From: Litorivita sp050633545
GTDB lineage: Bacteria > Pseudomonadota > Alphaproteobacteria > Rhodobacterales > Rhodobacteraceae
Assembly (NCBI GenBank): GCA_050633545.1
Contig: JBOEGS010000006.1
Location: 248,001 to 312,000, forward strand
Direction: 5' to 3'
Length of the DNA stretch: 64,000 bases
The notes under the pieces were generated by a model, which worked only from the letters and a program-made list of their open reading frames with translations, did no database searches and was not told the origin of the DNA. Shown here one piece after another: positions 51,075 to 60,236 of this stretch. The first letter of the stretch is position 1, and each line of letters opens with the position of its first letter. A program made the translations under genes and the position numbers.

Positions 51075-53435
51075 ATGACCGATAACAATGAGGGCGGGCG
51101 TCAAAAACCTGCCGGGCACACGGCAACGCTTCGGCTTTTGAGCGCCGCAGCTTTTCTTTCAATTGCAACGGCTTCGGGCGTTTTGCCGCAAGCCGCCTAT
51201 GCGCAAAGCTATCGATTTACCAATGTCGCGGTGGACGGGAACCAGCGCGTCGACGCCAGCACGATCCTCTCCTACGCAGGAATCGCCAGAGGCCAAACCA
51301 TCTCTGCCGGTCAGCTCAATGACGCGTATCAGCGGATTTTGGGCTCCGGCCTGTTCGAAAGCGTCGAGATCGCCCCAAGCGGCAATACCTTGCGCATCGC
51401 GGTCAAGGAATACCCGACGATCAACCGCATCAGCTTTGAGGGCAACCGGCGGATCAAGGATGAGGTGCTTGAGCAGGTGGTCCAGTCCCGCTCGCGCCTT
51501 GTGTTCAGCCCGACCACCGCAGAGCGCGATGCCGCCTCGTTGAGCGAAGCCTATGCCAATGAGGGGCGCACCTCGGCGCGCGTGACGCCGCGGATCATCC
51601 GGCGCAGCGACAACCGCGTCGATCTGGTGTTTGAAATTTTCGAAGGCTCGGTCACCGAAATCTCGCGCCTCGGTTTTGTTGGTAACCGTGCCTTTTCCGA
51701 CAGCCGCCTGCGCCGTGTGCTCAGCACCAAACAGGCCGGTCTTTTGCGCATTTTGATCAAGCGCGATACCGTCGTCGAGGACCGGATCGAGTTCGACAAA
51801 CAGGTCTTGCGCGATTTCTACCTCTCGCGCGGCTATGTCGATTTTCGCACCACCTCGGTGAATGCCGAGCTTGCGCGCGAGCGTGACGGCTATTTCGTCA
51901 CCTTCAATGTTCAAGAGGGGCAGCAGTTCCGTTTGGGCGAGGTGACCACCGTTTCCGAAATGCCCAATGCCGATGCCGATGAATTCGGCGCGGTGATGAA
52001 GATCAAGTCGGGGCAGGTCTATTCGCCCGTAGATATCGAAAATGCGATTGCGCGGATGGAGCGTTTGGCCGTGCGCAAGGGCATCGATTTCATGCGTGTC
52101 GAGCCGCGCGTGACGCGCAATGATCGCGACCTGACGCTGGATATCGAATTTGTCCTGTCCAAAGGCCCGCGCGTTTTCGTCGAACGGATCGATATCGAAG
52201 GCAACGCCACGACGCTCGACAGTGTTGTGCGCCGCCAGTTCCGCATCGTCGAAGGCGACCCGTTCAACCCGCGCGAAATTCGCGAAAGCGCCGAGCGGGT
52301 GAAATCTTTGGGCTATTTTGCCAATGCCGATGTGAATGCACGCGAAGGCTCCAGTCCAGATAAGGTTGTGGTTGATGTAAACGTCGAGGAAAAGAGCACC
52401 GGCTCGCTGTCCTTTGGCGGCACGTTCAGCTCCAACAGCGGCCTTGGCCTTGTTGCGAAATTCAACGAGTCGAACTTCCTCGGGCGCGGGCAACAGCTCA
52501 GCTTTACCATCGCGGGCACGGATTCCGATACGGCCTATAGCTTTGCCTTCACCGAACCGGCGTTTTTGGGACGCGATCTGCGGTTTGATATTTCGGCGGC
52601 TTTGACCAACACTGACAATCAATTCTCGCTCTATGATACCGAGATCGGATCGTTCCAAACGGGGATCAGTTTCCCCGTGAGCGATCTGTCGCGCGTGCGG
52701 CTGCATTATTTCGCCAATATGGTCGATATGACCTACGATCCGGCATCCAACCTCGGCAGCATTCTGCGCGCCGAAGCGGATCAAGGCAGCAAGATCGACA
52801 GCGGGATTGGCTATAGCTTCTCCTACGACAGCCGCCGCACGGGGCTGAACCCCAATGCCGGTGTGCTCTTTGAATTTGGTCAGGAGCTGGCCGGTTTGGG
52901 CGGCGATGTGCAATTCATTCGCTCCACCGCGAAGGCGGTCGCGCAGACCACGGTCTTTAACGACGAGGTGACCCTGCGCGCCACGATCGAGGGCGGGGCC
53001 TTGGCCTTTAACGGATCGGACGCAAGCCGCGTCACAGACCGGTTCTTGTTTGGCCAATCTCTCATGCGCGGGTTTGAACCCGATGGCATCGGGCCACGTC
53101 AAAATGACGGCGCGGGCGTGAATGATGCCTTGGGCGGCAATATGTTTGCCGTCGCCCGTTTCGAGGCGGAATTCCCGCTCGGCATCCCCGAAGAATACGG
53201 GATGCGCGGCGGGGCCTTTTACGACATCGGCAATGTTTGGGGGCTTAATGATGCCACCACTGCTGGCGCAACGGGTGTGCTTTATGAAAGCGGCTCGGCG
53301 CGGCAAGTCGTTGGTTTGTCGCTGTTTTGGAAAACACCTGTGGGGCCGTTGCGGTTCAACTGGACCCATGCTTTGAAAAAAGAGGCGTTTGACAAAGAGC
53401 AGACCTTCGATCTGTCCATCTCGACCAATTTCTAA
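51075..53435 (+). CDS. bamA: Outer-membrane protein assembly factor BamA
   Basis: A 786-residue Omp85 protein, the core of the BAM complex that folds beta-barrels into the outer membrane. A signal peptide ends at AYAQS near residue 44. Five POTRA domains run to about residue 440, and a 16-strand barrel follows, with the conserved RGFEPDGIGPR-like segment (MRGFEPDGIG near residue 660) and a terminal aromatic strand ending in Phe. An antisense frame of similar length is a shadow. It overlaps nothing; skp starts four bases later. Confidence 0.97.
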   Translation: MTDNNEGGRQKPAGHTATLRLLSAAAFLSIATASGVLPQAAYAQSYRFTNVAVDGNQRVDASTILSYAGIARGQTISAGQLNDAYQRILGSGLFESVEIAPSGNTLRIAVKEYPTINRISFEGNRRIKDEVLEQVVQSRSRLVFSPTTAERDAASLSEAYANEGRTSARVTPRIIRRSDNRVDLVFEIFEGSVTEISRLGFVGNRAFSDSRLRRVLSTKQAGLLRILIKRDTVVEDRIEFDKQVLRDFYLSRGYVDFRTTSVNAELARERDGYFVTFNVQEGQQFRLGEVTTVSEMPNADADEFGAVMKIKSGQVYSPVDIENAIARMERLAVRKGIDFMRVEPRVTRNDRDLTLDIEFVLSKGPRVFVERIDIEGNATTLDSVVRRQFRIVEGDPFNPREIRESAERVKSLGYFANADVNAREGSSPDKVVVDVNVEEKSTGSLSFGGTFSSNSGLGLVAKFNESNFLGRGQQLSFTIAGTDSDTAYSFAFTEPAFLGRDLRFDISAALTNTDNQFSLYDTEIGSFQTGISFPVSDLSRVRLHYFANMVDMTYDPASNLGSILRAEADQGSKIDSGIGYSFSYDSRRTGLNPNAGVLFEFGQELAGLGGDVQFIRSTAKAVAQTTVFNDEVTLRATIEGGALAFNGSDASRVTDRFLFGQSLMRGFEPDGIGPRQNDGAGVNDALGGNMFAVARFEAEFPLGIPEEYGMRGGAFYDIGNVWGLNDATTAGATGVLYESGSARQVVGLSLFWKTPVGPLRFNWTHALKKEAFDKEQTFDLSISTNF

Positions 53436-53439
53436 GCCG

Positions 53440-54120
53440 ATGGTGCGGCGGGGCCTTCTATTGGCAGTGGCGCGGGCCTTGGCGGTTGTTGCACCGCTTT
53501 GCGTGGCTGCGCCGCTTGCGGCGCAGCAGGCCGGAGCCCTGCCCAATGCGGGCGCAGGGTTCCAACTGGATCAAAATGCCGGTCCGGCGGCGAGCACCGT
53601 TGTGGTGATCGATCTGGACCGGTTTTTTATTGAATCGGCTTTTGGCGGCCGTGTCGCGCGCGATTTCGAAGCGCGCCGTACCGCGCTTGTGGCCGAGAAC
53701 CGAAAAATCGAGGCCGAGCTGGGGGCCGAAGAGCGCGGGTTAACCGAAGACCGCGCGGGCATGGCAGCGGCGGATTTTCGCGCGCTGGCCGATGCCTTTG
53801 ACGAAAAAGTCCAACGTATCAGACGCGAGCAGGACGCCAAGGTCGCCGCTTTGGGCCAGGACAACGAGGCGGCGCAGCGATTGTTTTTGCAGGCCGCCGA
53901 TCCGGTGCTCACCGAGTTGATGCAAGACATCGGTGCCAGCGTGTTGATCGAGCGGCGCTATGTGCTCAAGCGTTTTGACGCGGTGGATATTACCGATCTT
54001 GCGATTGCGCGTGTGGACGAGGTGATCGGGACCGGTGCCTCTGACGAGGGAGCGGCGCCGCAGGGCTCCGAGCCGTCCGCGCCCCCCCAAACCGCGCCTA
54101 CGGCCCCCGCGAACGAGTGA
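53440..54120 (+). CDS. OmpH/Skp-family periplasmic chaperone
   Basis: A 226-residue Skp-like chaperone. The signal peptide ends near AAPLAAQQ (residues 25-31). The core has STVVVIDLDRFFIESAFGGRVARDF, a long charged coiled coil (about 85-150) and the closing GASVLIERRYVLKRFDAVDITDLAI. The C-terminal 30 residues are Pro/Ala-rich. It carries unfolded outer-membrane proteins to BamA, encoded just upstream. ATG 53440 lies four bases after the bamA stop. Confidence 0.9.
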   Translation: MVRRGLLLAVARALAVVAPLCVAAPLAAQQAGALPNAGAGFQLDQNAGPAASTVVVIDLDRFFIESAFGGRVARDFEARRTALVAENRKIEAELGAEERGLTEDRAGMAAADFRALADAFDEKVQRIRREQDAKVAALGQDNEAAQRLFLQAADPVLTELMQDIGASVLIERRYVLKRFDAVDITDLAIARVDEVIGTGASDEGAAPQGSEPSAPPQTAPTAPANE

Positions 54121-54236
54121 CGCTCTTGCCGCGCGCGGGGGGAGTTGCTACTCAGGGCGGGCTGCCTCAAACTGGCACAGCAGGCCAATGACATATCCGT
54201 GCCGATCCCGTGATGCGCAAAGCGAAAGGACATTCC

Positions 54237-54698
54237 ATGAGCGAGCTACAAACCGCCGATATCCACCTGATCCAGCGCATTATTCCGCATCGCTATCCGT
54301 TTTTGTTGGTGGATAAAGTCGTCGATATCGACGGCTATAAAACCGCGACCGGAATCAAAAACGTGACGATGAACGAGCCGCATTTTCAGGGCCATTTCCC
54401 CTCCAATCCGATCATGCCCGGCGTGACGATTGTCGAGGCGATGGCGCAAACGGCGGCCGTGATGGTGGGCACGGCTTTGGAGATGGCCGACAAGAATATG
54501 CTCGTCTATTTCATGGCGATTGATAAATGCAAATTCCGCCGCATGGTCGTGCCCGGCGATGTGGTCGAGATGAAGCTTGAAACTCTGCGCGGCAAACCGG
54601 GCGGCAAGGTGTGGAAATTCGGCGGCGTGGCGACGGTCGATGGCGAAATGGCCTGCGAGGTCGAGTTTACCGCAATGATGGACCTGCCGAAGGAGTGA
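54237..54698 (+). CDS. fabZ: 3-hydroxyacyl-ACP dehydratase FabZ
   Basis: A 153-residue hot-dog-fold dehydratase of fatty-acid elongation. The catalytic His lies in NEPHFQGHFPSNPIMPGV and the catalytic Glu in TIVEAMAQTAAV. GAAAGGA precedes ATG 54237. It stands in the usual place ahead of lpxA, but lpxD, often found between skp and fabZ, is absent. Confidence 0.97.
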   Translation: MSELQTADIHLIQRIIPHRYPFLLVDKVVDIDGYKTATGIKNVTMNEPHFQGHFPSNPIMPGVTIVEAMAQTAAVMVGTALEMADKNMLVYFMAIDKCKFRRMVVPGDVVEMKLETLRGKPGGKVWKFGGVATVDGEMACEVEFTAMMDLPKE

Positions 54699-54703
54699 GC
54701 CGC

Positions 54704-55507
54704 ATGGCCACCAAGACCCAAGACAGCCCGAGCATTCACCCCAGCGCCGTCATCGAGACGGGCGCGCAGATCGGGCAGGGCGTGCGTATTGGCCCGTTTT
54801 GCCATGTCGGCCCCGACGTGGTGCTGCATGACGGCGTTGAACTCAAAAGCCATGTGGTTGTGACCGGCGATACGGTGGTGGGCGAAGACAGCGTGGTCTT
54901 CTCCTTCGCCTGTATCGGAGAAATCCCGCAAGACCTTAAATTCAAAGGCGAAAAATCGCGGCTCGAGATCGGCGCGCGCAACCGTATTCGCGAACATGTG
55001 ACCATGAATGCCGGCACCGAAGGCGGCGGCGGGGTGACGCGCGTGGGGGATGACGGGCTGTTTATGGCGGGCTGCCATGTCGCCCATGACGTGCAGGTCG
55101 GCAACCGCGTCATCGTTGTCAATAACGCCGCTTTGGCGGGGCATTGCATTGTCGAGGATGACGTGATCATCGGCGGTCTGGTGGGCGTGCATCAATGGGT
55201 GCGCATCGGCCAAGGCGCGATCATAGGCGCGGTCACCATGGTGACCAATGACGTGATCCCATATGGTTTGGTCCAAGCGCCGCGCGGCGAATTGGACGGG
55301 CTCAATCTGGTCGGTCTCAAGCGCCGCGGTGTGCAACGTAGCGATATCACCGCCCTGCGCGCTGCCTTTCAAATGCTGGCCCAAGGCGAGGGCACTTTCC
55401 AAGACCGCGCCCGCCGTTTGGGCGAGGATACCGAAAGCGCCTATGTGCGCCAGATCGTCGATTTCGTGACCGGAGAGAGCGACCGCTCCTTCCTGACCCC
55501 GAGGTAG
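54704..55507 (+). CDS. lpxA: UDP-N-acetylglucosamine acyltransferase
   Basis: A 267-residue left-handed beta-helix enzyme for the first step of lipid A synthesis. Hexapeptide repeats fill residues 10-190, with the catalytic His in FMAGCHVAHDVQVGN and the LAGHCIVEDDVIIGG segment. The C-terminal helices follow. ATG 54704 lies five bases after the fabZ stop. Confidence 0.97.
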   Translation: MATKTQDSPSIHPSAVIETGAQIGQGVRIGPFCHVGPDVVLHDGVELKSHVVVTGDTVVGEDSVVFSFACIGEIPQDLKFKGEKSRLEIGARNRIREHVTMNAGTEGGGGVTRVGDDGLFMAGCHVAHDVQVGNRVIVVNNAALAGHCIVEDDVIIGGLVGVHQWVRIGQGAIIGAVTMVTNDVIPYGLVQAPRGELDGLNLVGLKRRGVQRSDITALRAAFQMLAQGEGTFQDRARRLGEDTESAYVRQIVDFVTGESDRSFLTPR

Positions 55508-55515
55508 ATCGGCCG

Positions 55516-56430
55516 ATGCTGGCGCTGATTGCAGGGCGCGGGAACCTTCCCGCCGAGATCATCGCCTCGCAAGAGGCGCAGGGCCTGCCGCGCCCGATGG
55601 TCTGTGCGCTGGCGGGGCACCTCCCTGACGGGGCGGCGCCGGACCTGAGTTTCCGGATCGAGCATCTTGGATCGCTTTTGATCCGTCTGGGCGAGGCGGG
55701 GGTGACCGATGTCTGCCTGTGCGGGGCGATTGACCGGCCGGTGATTGATCCCGCAGCCTTGGATCGGGACACTTTGCCGCTTGTGCCGTTGTTCCAAGAG
55801 GCTTTGGCCAAGGGCGATGACGGCGCGCTGCGGGTGGTGATGCAGATTTTCGAGCAAACCGGATTCACCATTCGCGGCGCGGATGAATTGGTCGCGGATC
55901 TGACGCAGCCCGCAGGATGCCCGACGAAAACACAACCTGATGCGCGCCACCGCAGCGATGCCAGACTCGGACAGCAGACTATTGCCGAAATGGGCGCGGC
56001 GGATGTCGGCCAAGCCTGCGTGATCCGCGACGGTGTGGTGTTGGCGCGCGAAGACGATAGCGGCACGGACGCGATGTTGGCGCAGTTTCACGACGATTAT
56101 GACGCGCCTTTCGCAGATGCCGATCCGCTGAGCGCTGCGGTCGAATGGTTGGCCGAGACTGTATCGGCTTGGGTCAAGGGCGCGAAACAAGCAAGAGGGT
56201 CGGCCAAGGCCGCGCCAGGTGCGGTGCTGTTTAAAGCGCCAAAACCGGATCAGGACCGCCGCGCAGATTTGCCCACAATTGGCCCTGCGACGGCAATGCA
56301 CGCCGCCGAGGGCGGGTTTGACGGGATCATCATCGAGGCGGGCGGTGTGATGGTCTTGGACTTGCCGCGTGTGGTGGCGATTTTGGATGCGATGGACATG
56401 TTCCTATGGATCAGGGAGCGCGGCGCGTGA
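55516..56430 (+). CDS. lpxI: UDP-2,3-diacylglucosamine pyrophosphatase LpxI
   Basis: A 304-residue LpxI (DUF1009), which makes lipid X in Alphaproteobacteria that lack LpxH. The family opening LALIAGRGNLP, the VTDVCLCGAIDRP segment, EGTDAM-like SGTDAMLAQF and the terminal KAPKPDQDRRADLPTIGP are present. It is longer than the usual 270-280 residues because of an extra helical block near residues 195-235 (AVEWLAETVSAWVKGAKQARG). It overlaps lpxB. Confidence 0.93.
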   Translation: MLALIAGRGNLPAEIIASQEAQGLPRPMVCALAGHLPDGAAPDLSFRIEHLGSLLIRLGEAGVTDVCLCGAIDRPVIDPAALDRDTLPLVPLFQEALAKGDDGALRVVMQIFEQTGFTIRGADELVADLTQPAGCPTKTQPDARHRSDARLGQQTIAEMGAADVGQACVIRDGVVLAREDDSGTDAMLAQFHDDYDAPFADADPLSAAVEWLAETVSAWVKGAKQARGSAKAAPGAVLFKAPKPDQDRRADLPTIGPATAMHAAEGGFDGIIIEAGGVMVLDLPRVVAILDAMDMFLWIRERGA

Positions 56431-57584
56431 GGGTTTTCATCATCGCGGGCGAAGCCTCGGGCGACAAGCTGGGCGCGGCTTTGATGGAGGGACTGCAAAG
56501 CTTGCAAAGTGGTGTGACCTTTCAAGGCGTTGGCGGGCCATTGATGGAAAGCAAAGGCTTGCAAAGCCGGTTTCCCATGGACGAGCTTTCGGTCATGGGG
56601 ATTGCGGAAATCCTGCCCAAATACCGCCACTTGATGCGCCGGATCAACGAGACCGCCGAGGCGGTGATCGCGGCCAATCCCGATGTTCTGATCACCATCG
56701 ACAGCCCCGATTTTTCCCTGCGCGTGGCGCGGCGGGTCAAGGCGCGCACCTCTATCCGCACGGTGCATTATGTCGCGCCGACGGTTTGGGCGTGGCGCGC
56801 GGGGCGGGCGGCGAAGATGGCCGAGGTCATCGATCATGTTCTGGCGCTGTTTCCCTTCGAGCCGCCCTATATGACCGCAGCGGGAATGGAATGCGATTTC
56901 GTCGGCCATCCGGTTGTCGCCGAACCGGTCGCGGCGCAGGCCGAGGCCGAGGCGTTTCGCGCCGCTCATGCGATGGGGGATGCGCCGATGATGCTCGTCT
57001 TGCCCGGATCGCGGCGCGGCGAGGTGGGGCGTTTGGCGCCGGTCTTTGGTGCGGCGCTCAAGCCGGTCTTGGCCGCGCATCCCGATATGCGGGTGGTGGT
57101 GCCGACCACGGGCAATGTGACCGAAGTGGTGCGCGCGGCGGTGCGAGATTGGCCTGTGGAGCCTGTGATCCTGTCGCCCCACGGCAAGAGCCCCGAGGAC
57201 TACGGCACGATGAAACGCGCCGCCTTCAAGGCCGCCGATATGGCGCTGGCGGCTTCGGGGACGGTGTCGCTTGAACTGGCCGCTGCCGATACGCCGATGG
57301 TTATCGCCTATGATATGAGCTGGCTGAGCCGGATCATCATCAGCCGTATGCTCAAGATCGACACCGTGACCTTGGTCAGCCTCGTGTCGGATACGCGGAT
57401 CATCCCCGAATTTATCGGCAATAACTGTGATCCCGCCAAAATCGCCCCCGCCATCGAGGCGGTTCTGGCCCATCCCGAGGCGCAGCGCGCGGCGATGGCC
57501 GTGACGATGGAGCGTTTGGGCAAGGGCGGCGAGGCACCGGGAGTGCGGGCGGCGCGGGCGGTTATGCGCGGATTGGATCGGTAA
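56427..57584 (+). CDS. lpxB: Lipid-A-disaccharide synthase
   Basis: A 385-residue GT19 glycosyltransferase joining lipid X and UDP-diacylglucosamine. Hallmarks are VFIIAGEASGDKLGAALM, GVGGPLMESKG, VMGIAEILPKY and PGSRRGEVG. I prefer the GTG at 56427, which overlaps the lpxI stop (GTGA) and has GGGAGC upstream; an ATG at 56406 inside lpxI is possible. Confidence 0.96.
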   Translation: MRVFIIAGEASGDKLGAALMEGLQSLQSGVTFQGVGGPLMESKGLQSRFPMDELSVMGIAEILPKYRHLMRRINETAEAVIAANPDVLITIDSPDFSLRVARRVKARTSIRTVHYVAPTVWAWRAGRAAKMAEVIDHVLALFPFEPPYMTAAGMECDFVGHPVVAEPVAAQAEAEAFRAAHAMGDAPMMLVLPGSRRGEVGRLAPVFGAALKPVLAAHPDMRVVVPTTGNVTEVVRAAVRDWPVEPVILSPHGKSPEDYGTMKRAAFKAADMALAASGTVSLELAAADTPMVIAYDMSWLSRIIISRMLKIDTVTLVSLVSDTRIIPEFIGNNCDPAKIAPAIEAVLAHPEAQRAAMAVTMERLGKGGEAPGVRAARAVMRGLDR

Positions 57585-57593
57585 AGCGGCGGT

Positions 57594-58739
57594 TCAATAT
57601 CCGCGCCAGATCCAGCCGCCGCCAAAGATGCGCGGGCTATCGGGATCGTAGAACACGCAAGCCTGCCCCGGCGAGACGCCTTCTTCGGGGGTGAGCAGTT
57701 CCACCTCGGCTTCGGTCGCGGAAATCGGGCGCAAGATTGCAGGGCGCGGCGGACGGGTCGATCGCACCCGCACGGTAATTTCGCGCTCTTTCATATCCAT
57801 CAAATTGCCCTCGCCGATCCAGTTGATCTCGCGCACCGGAATGGTGCGGGTCGAGAGCAATTCTTTCGGCCCGACGATAACGTGTTTTTTGTCCACATCC
57901 AGCCGCACCACATAGAGCGGATCGGCCAGACCGCCGATGCCGAGGCCGCGGCGTTGCCCGATGGTGTAATGGATGACGCCATTATGCGTGCCCAAGATAT
58001 TGCCGTCGGTATCGACGATATCACCGGCCTCTGCCGCACCAGGGCGCAGTTTTTCGATCACCGAGGCGTAATTGCCGTTGGGGACAAAGCAGATGTCCTG
58101 ACTGTCGGGTTTGTCGGCCACGGCCAGCCCGTATTTCGCCGCCAAGGCGCGGGTGGCGTCCTTGGAGGGCAGATGCCCGAGCGGGAAGCGCAGATAATCC
58201 AGTTGCTCGGCGGTGGTGGAGAACAGGAAATAGCTTTGATCGCGGTTCGCATCGGCGGCGGAGTGCAGCTCTGGTCCCCGATCGCCCATGACGCGTTGGA
58301 TATAATGCCCCGTGGCCATGCAATCGGCATCCAGATCCTTGGCGGTCTCCAGCAGATCCTTGAATTTCACCCGCTCGTTGCAGCGGATGCAGGGGACGGG
58401 CGTGGCGCCCGCAAGGTAGCTGTCGGCGAATTCGTCAATTACCGCGTCTTGGAAAATGTTTTCATAATCCAGAACGTAATGGGGAAATCCCATTTCTTCG
58501 GCCACGCGGCGCGCGTCATGGATATCCACACCGGCGCAGCAGGCGCCTTTTTTGGCCAAGGCCGCGCCGTGATCGTAAAGCTGCAAGGTGACGCCCACCA
58601 CGTCATAGCCTTCCTCGGCCAGCATTGCGGCGACGACAGAGCTGTCGACGCCGCCGGACATGGCCACGACCACGCGGGTTTCGCTGGGCGGTTTGGCAAA
58701 GCCGAGCGAGTTCAATGCAGGCGTGTCATCAAGGGCCAT
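57594..58739 (-). CDS. mnmA: tRNA-specific 2-thiouridylase MnmA
   Basis: A 381-residue ATP-dependent thiolase for s2U34 in tRNA-Lys/Glu/Gln. The PP-loop AMSGGVDSSVVAAML is near residue 28; the catalytic cysteines lie in PCIRCNERVKF and GACVFYD-like GQACVFYD with DICFVPNG. Convergent with lpxB, nine bases apart, and divergent from sciP. Confidence 0.96.
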   Translation of the reverse strand: MALDDTPALNSLGFAKPPSETRVVVAMSGGVDSSVVAAMLAEEGYDVVGVTLQLYDHGAALAKKGACCAGVDIHDARRVAEEMGFPHYVLDYENIFQDAVIDEFADSYLAGATPVPCIRCNERVKFKDLLETAKDLDADCMATGHYIQRVMGDRGPELHSAADANRDQSYFLFSTTAEQLDYLRFPLGHLPSKDATRALAAKYGLAVADKPDSQDICFVPNGNYASVIEKLRPGAAEAGDIVDTDGNILGTHNGVIHYTIGQRRGLGIGGLADPLYVVRLDVDKKHVIVGPKELLSTRTIPVREINWIGEGNLMDMKEREITVRVRSTRPPRPAILRPISATEAEVELLTPEEGVSPGQACVFYDPDSPRIFGGGWIWRGY

Positions 58740-58898
58740 GACGGTGTCTCCGAAGGGGCAGAAGCGCGGCGGCGGGGCGAAACCCTCGCCAATGTCTTAC
58801 AGAATATAGGAAAATGCGAACTACTCACAAGGTTACGTTTCACCCCCCATTAACTGGCCTATGGCTAGGTTCAGCGCATGGAACGAGGGTTGAGTGCC

Positions 58899-59177
58899 AT
58901 GTATCTGAAGAAAGTCGACGGGCCAAGGGCCGTAACACTGAGCGACGGAACCGTGATGACGCGGGCCGATCTGCCGCCCGAAACAACGCGCCGCTGGGTT
59001 GCGTCACGCAAAGCCGCGGTTGTGCGCGGCGTTGTCTACGGATTAATATCGCAAGACGAAGCCTTGGCGCGCTACAGCCTGTCGGCGGACGAGTTTCGCG
59101 AATGGCTCTCTGCGGTCACCGAATACGGCGAAGACGCGCTTAAGGCGACCCAAGTGCAAAAATATCGACAACTTTAG
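58899..59177 (+). CDS. sciP: CtrA inhibitor SciP (DUF1153)
   Basis: A 92-residue SciP: the typical LKKVDGPRAVTLSDGTVMTRADLPP opening and the TRRWVASRKAAVVRGVVYGLIS and YSLSADEFREWL helices. In Caulobacter, SciP binds CtrA and blocks its activation of targets. I chose ATG 58899; an earlier ATG at 58878 is possible. It lies just upstream of ctrA, about 100 bases apart. Confidence 0.93.
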   Translation: MYLKKVDGPRAVTLSDGTVMTRADLPPETTRRWVASRKAAVVRGVVYGLISQDEALARYSLSADEFREWLSAVTEYGEDALKATQVQKYRQL

Positions 59178-59204
59178 GTTGTTTGTGCTAAAACATCTCT
59201 GTTG

Positions 59205-59219
59205 GTAACCTGTAGTTAA
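59205..59219 (+). promoter_or_regulatory. CtrA-like box in the ctrA promoter
   Basis: GTAA-CCTGTAG-TTAA, one mismatch from TTAA-N7-TTAA, with another TTAA at 59236-59239. It lies 60 bases before ctrA and would give autoregulation. Confidence 0.6.
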
Positions 59220-59278
59220 CTAATTTCTTACACGGTTAATTTTAGTGAAAATCTAGAATAATAGCGGAGAAACGACCC

Positions 59279-59995
59279 ATGCGCGTGCTTTTGGTGGAAG
59301 ACGACCCCACAACCTCGAAAAGTATCGAGCTTATGCTGACCCATGCCAACCTGAACGTTTACACAACGGATTTGGGCGAAGAAGGCATCGATCTGGCCAA
59401 GCTCTATGATTATGACCTCATCCTTCTGGATCTCGGATTGCCCGATATGAACGGGCATGAGGTGTTGCGGCAGCTGCGGCTGGCGCGTGTCGATACGCCG
59501 ATCCTGATCCTGTCGGGTGCGGACGATACGGAAAACAAAATTAAGGGCTTCGGTTTCGGCGCGGATGACTATCTGACCAAACCTTTCCACCGCGAAGAAT
59601 TGGTGGCGCGCATCCATGCGATCATCCGCCGCTCTAAAGGCCATTCGCAATCGGTCATCAAGACCGGTAAAATCGCGGTCAATCTGGATGCGAAATCTGT
59701 CGATGTGGCGGGCAAATCCGTGCATCTGACCGGCAAGGAATACCAGATGCTTGAACTGTTGTCGCTGCGCAAGGGCACGACATTGACCAAGGAAATGTTC
59801 CTCAACCACCTCTATGGCGGTATGGACGAGCCGGAACTCAAGATCATCGACGTGTTCATTTGCAAGCTGCGCAAGAAGCTCAGCACCGCAACCGGCGGCG
59901 ACAATTACATCGAAACGGTTTGGGGGCGCGGCTATGTCTTGCGTGATCCGGAGCCGAACGAGATCGACGATCAGCGGATCGCTATGGGAGCGTGA
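59279..59995 (+). CDS. ctrA: Cell-cycle response regulator CtrA
   Basis: A 238-residue OmpR-type response regulator. The receiver has VEDD at residues 6-9 and phospho-Asp51 (ILLDLGLPDM); the winged helix holds LTGKEYQMLELLSLRKGTTLTKEMFL and the wing ETVWGRGYVL. In relatives it controls flagella, gene-transfer agents, c-di-GMP and recombination genes. It ends in MGA rather than the AA tail seen in Caulobacter, so ClpXP turnover may differ. Phosphate would come from CckA, encoded at 31 kb. Confidence 0.98.
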   Translation: MRVLLVEDDPTTSKSIELMLTHANLNVYTTDLGEEGIDLAKLYDYDLILLDLGLPDMNGHEVLRQLRLARVDTPILILSGADDTENKIKGFGFGADDYLTKPFHREELVARIHAIIRRSKGHSQSVIKTGKIAVNLDAKSVDVAGKSVHLTGKEYQMLELLSLRKGTTLTKEMFLNHLYGGMDEPELKIIDVFICKLRKKLSTATGGDNYIETVWGRGYVLRDPEPNEIDDQRIAMGA

Positions 59996-60091
59996 CGCCG
60001 CACGGCTTTGTCTGATGTAGGGGTCAAGGCAAAGCTATGGGAAAAGAAGGCGACCGGCCGCTGGGCGCCGTTTTTCCGCAAAGGTTTGAAG

Positions 60092-60130
60092 ACGGTCTGT
60101 GTCCTTTGGATGCGGGCCGTTTTCTTTTTC
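60092..60130 (+). terminator. Possible terminator after ctrA
   Basis: ACGGTC and GGCCGT pair with one wobble around a 17-base loop and are followed by TTTCTTTTTC. The stem is weak. Confidence 0.45.
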
Positions 60131-60236
60131 AGTGCCACCGAGACAGAGCAAAACGCGGTGAGATGCCTTTACGGGCGGGCGGCGGCGACCTATCACTTCA
60201 CGCAAGGCAATGCGCACGAAGAAAGGGAGCCTCGCG

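Noticed and set aside
51159..53546. A 795-codon open frame opposite bamA
   Set aside because: It mirrors bamA's codon bias, has no protein family signals and no ribosome site; long antisense frames are expected in high-GC genes.
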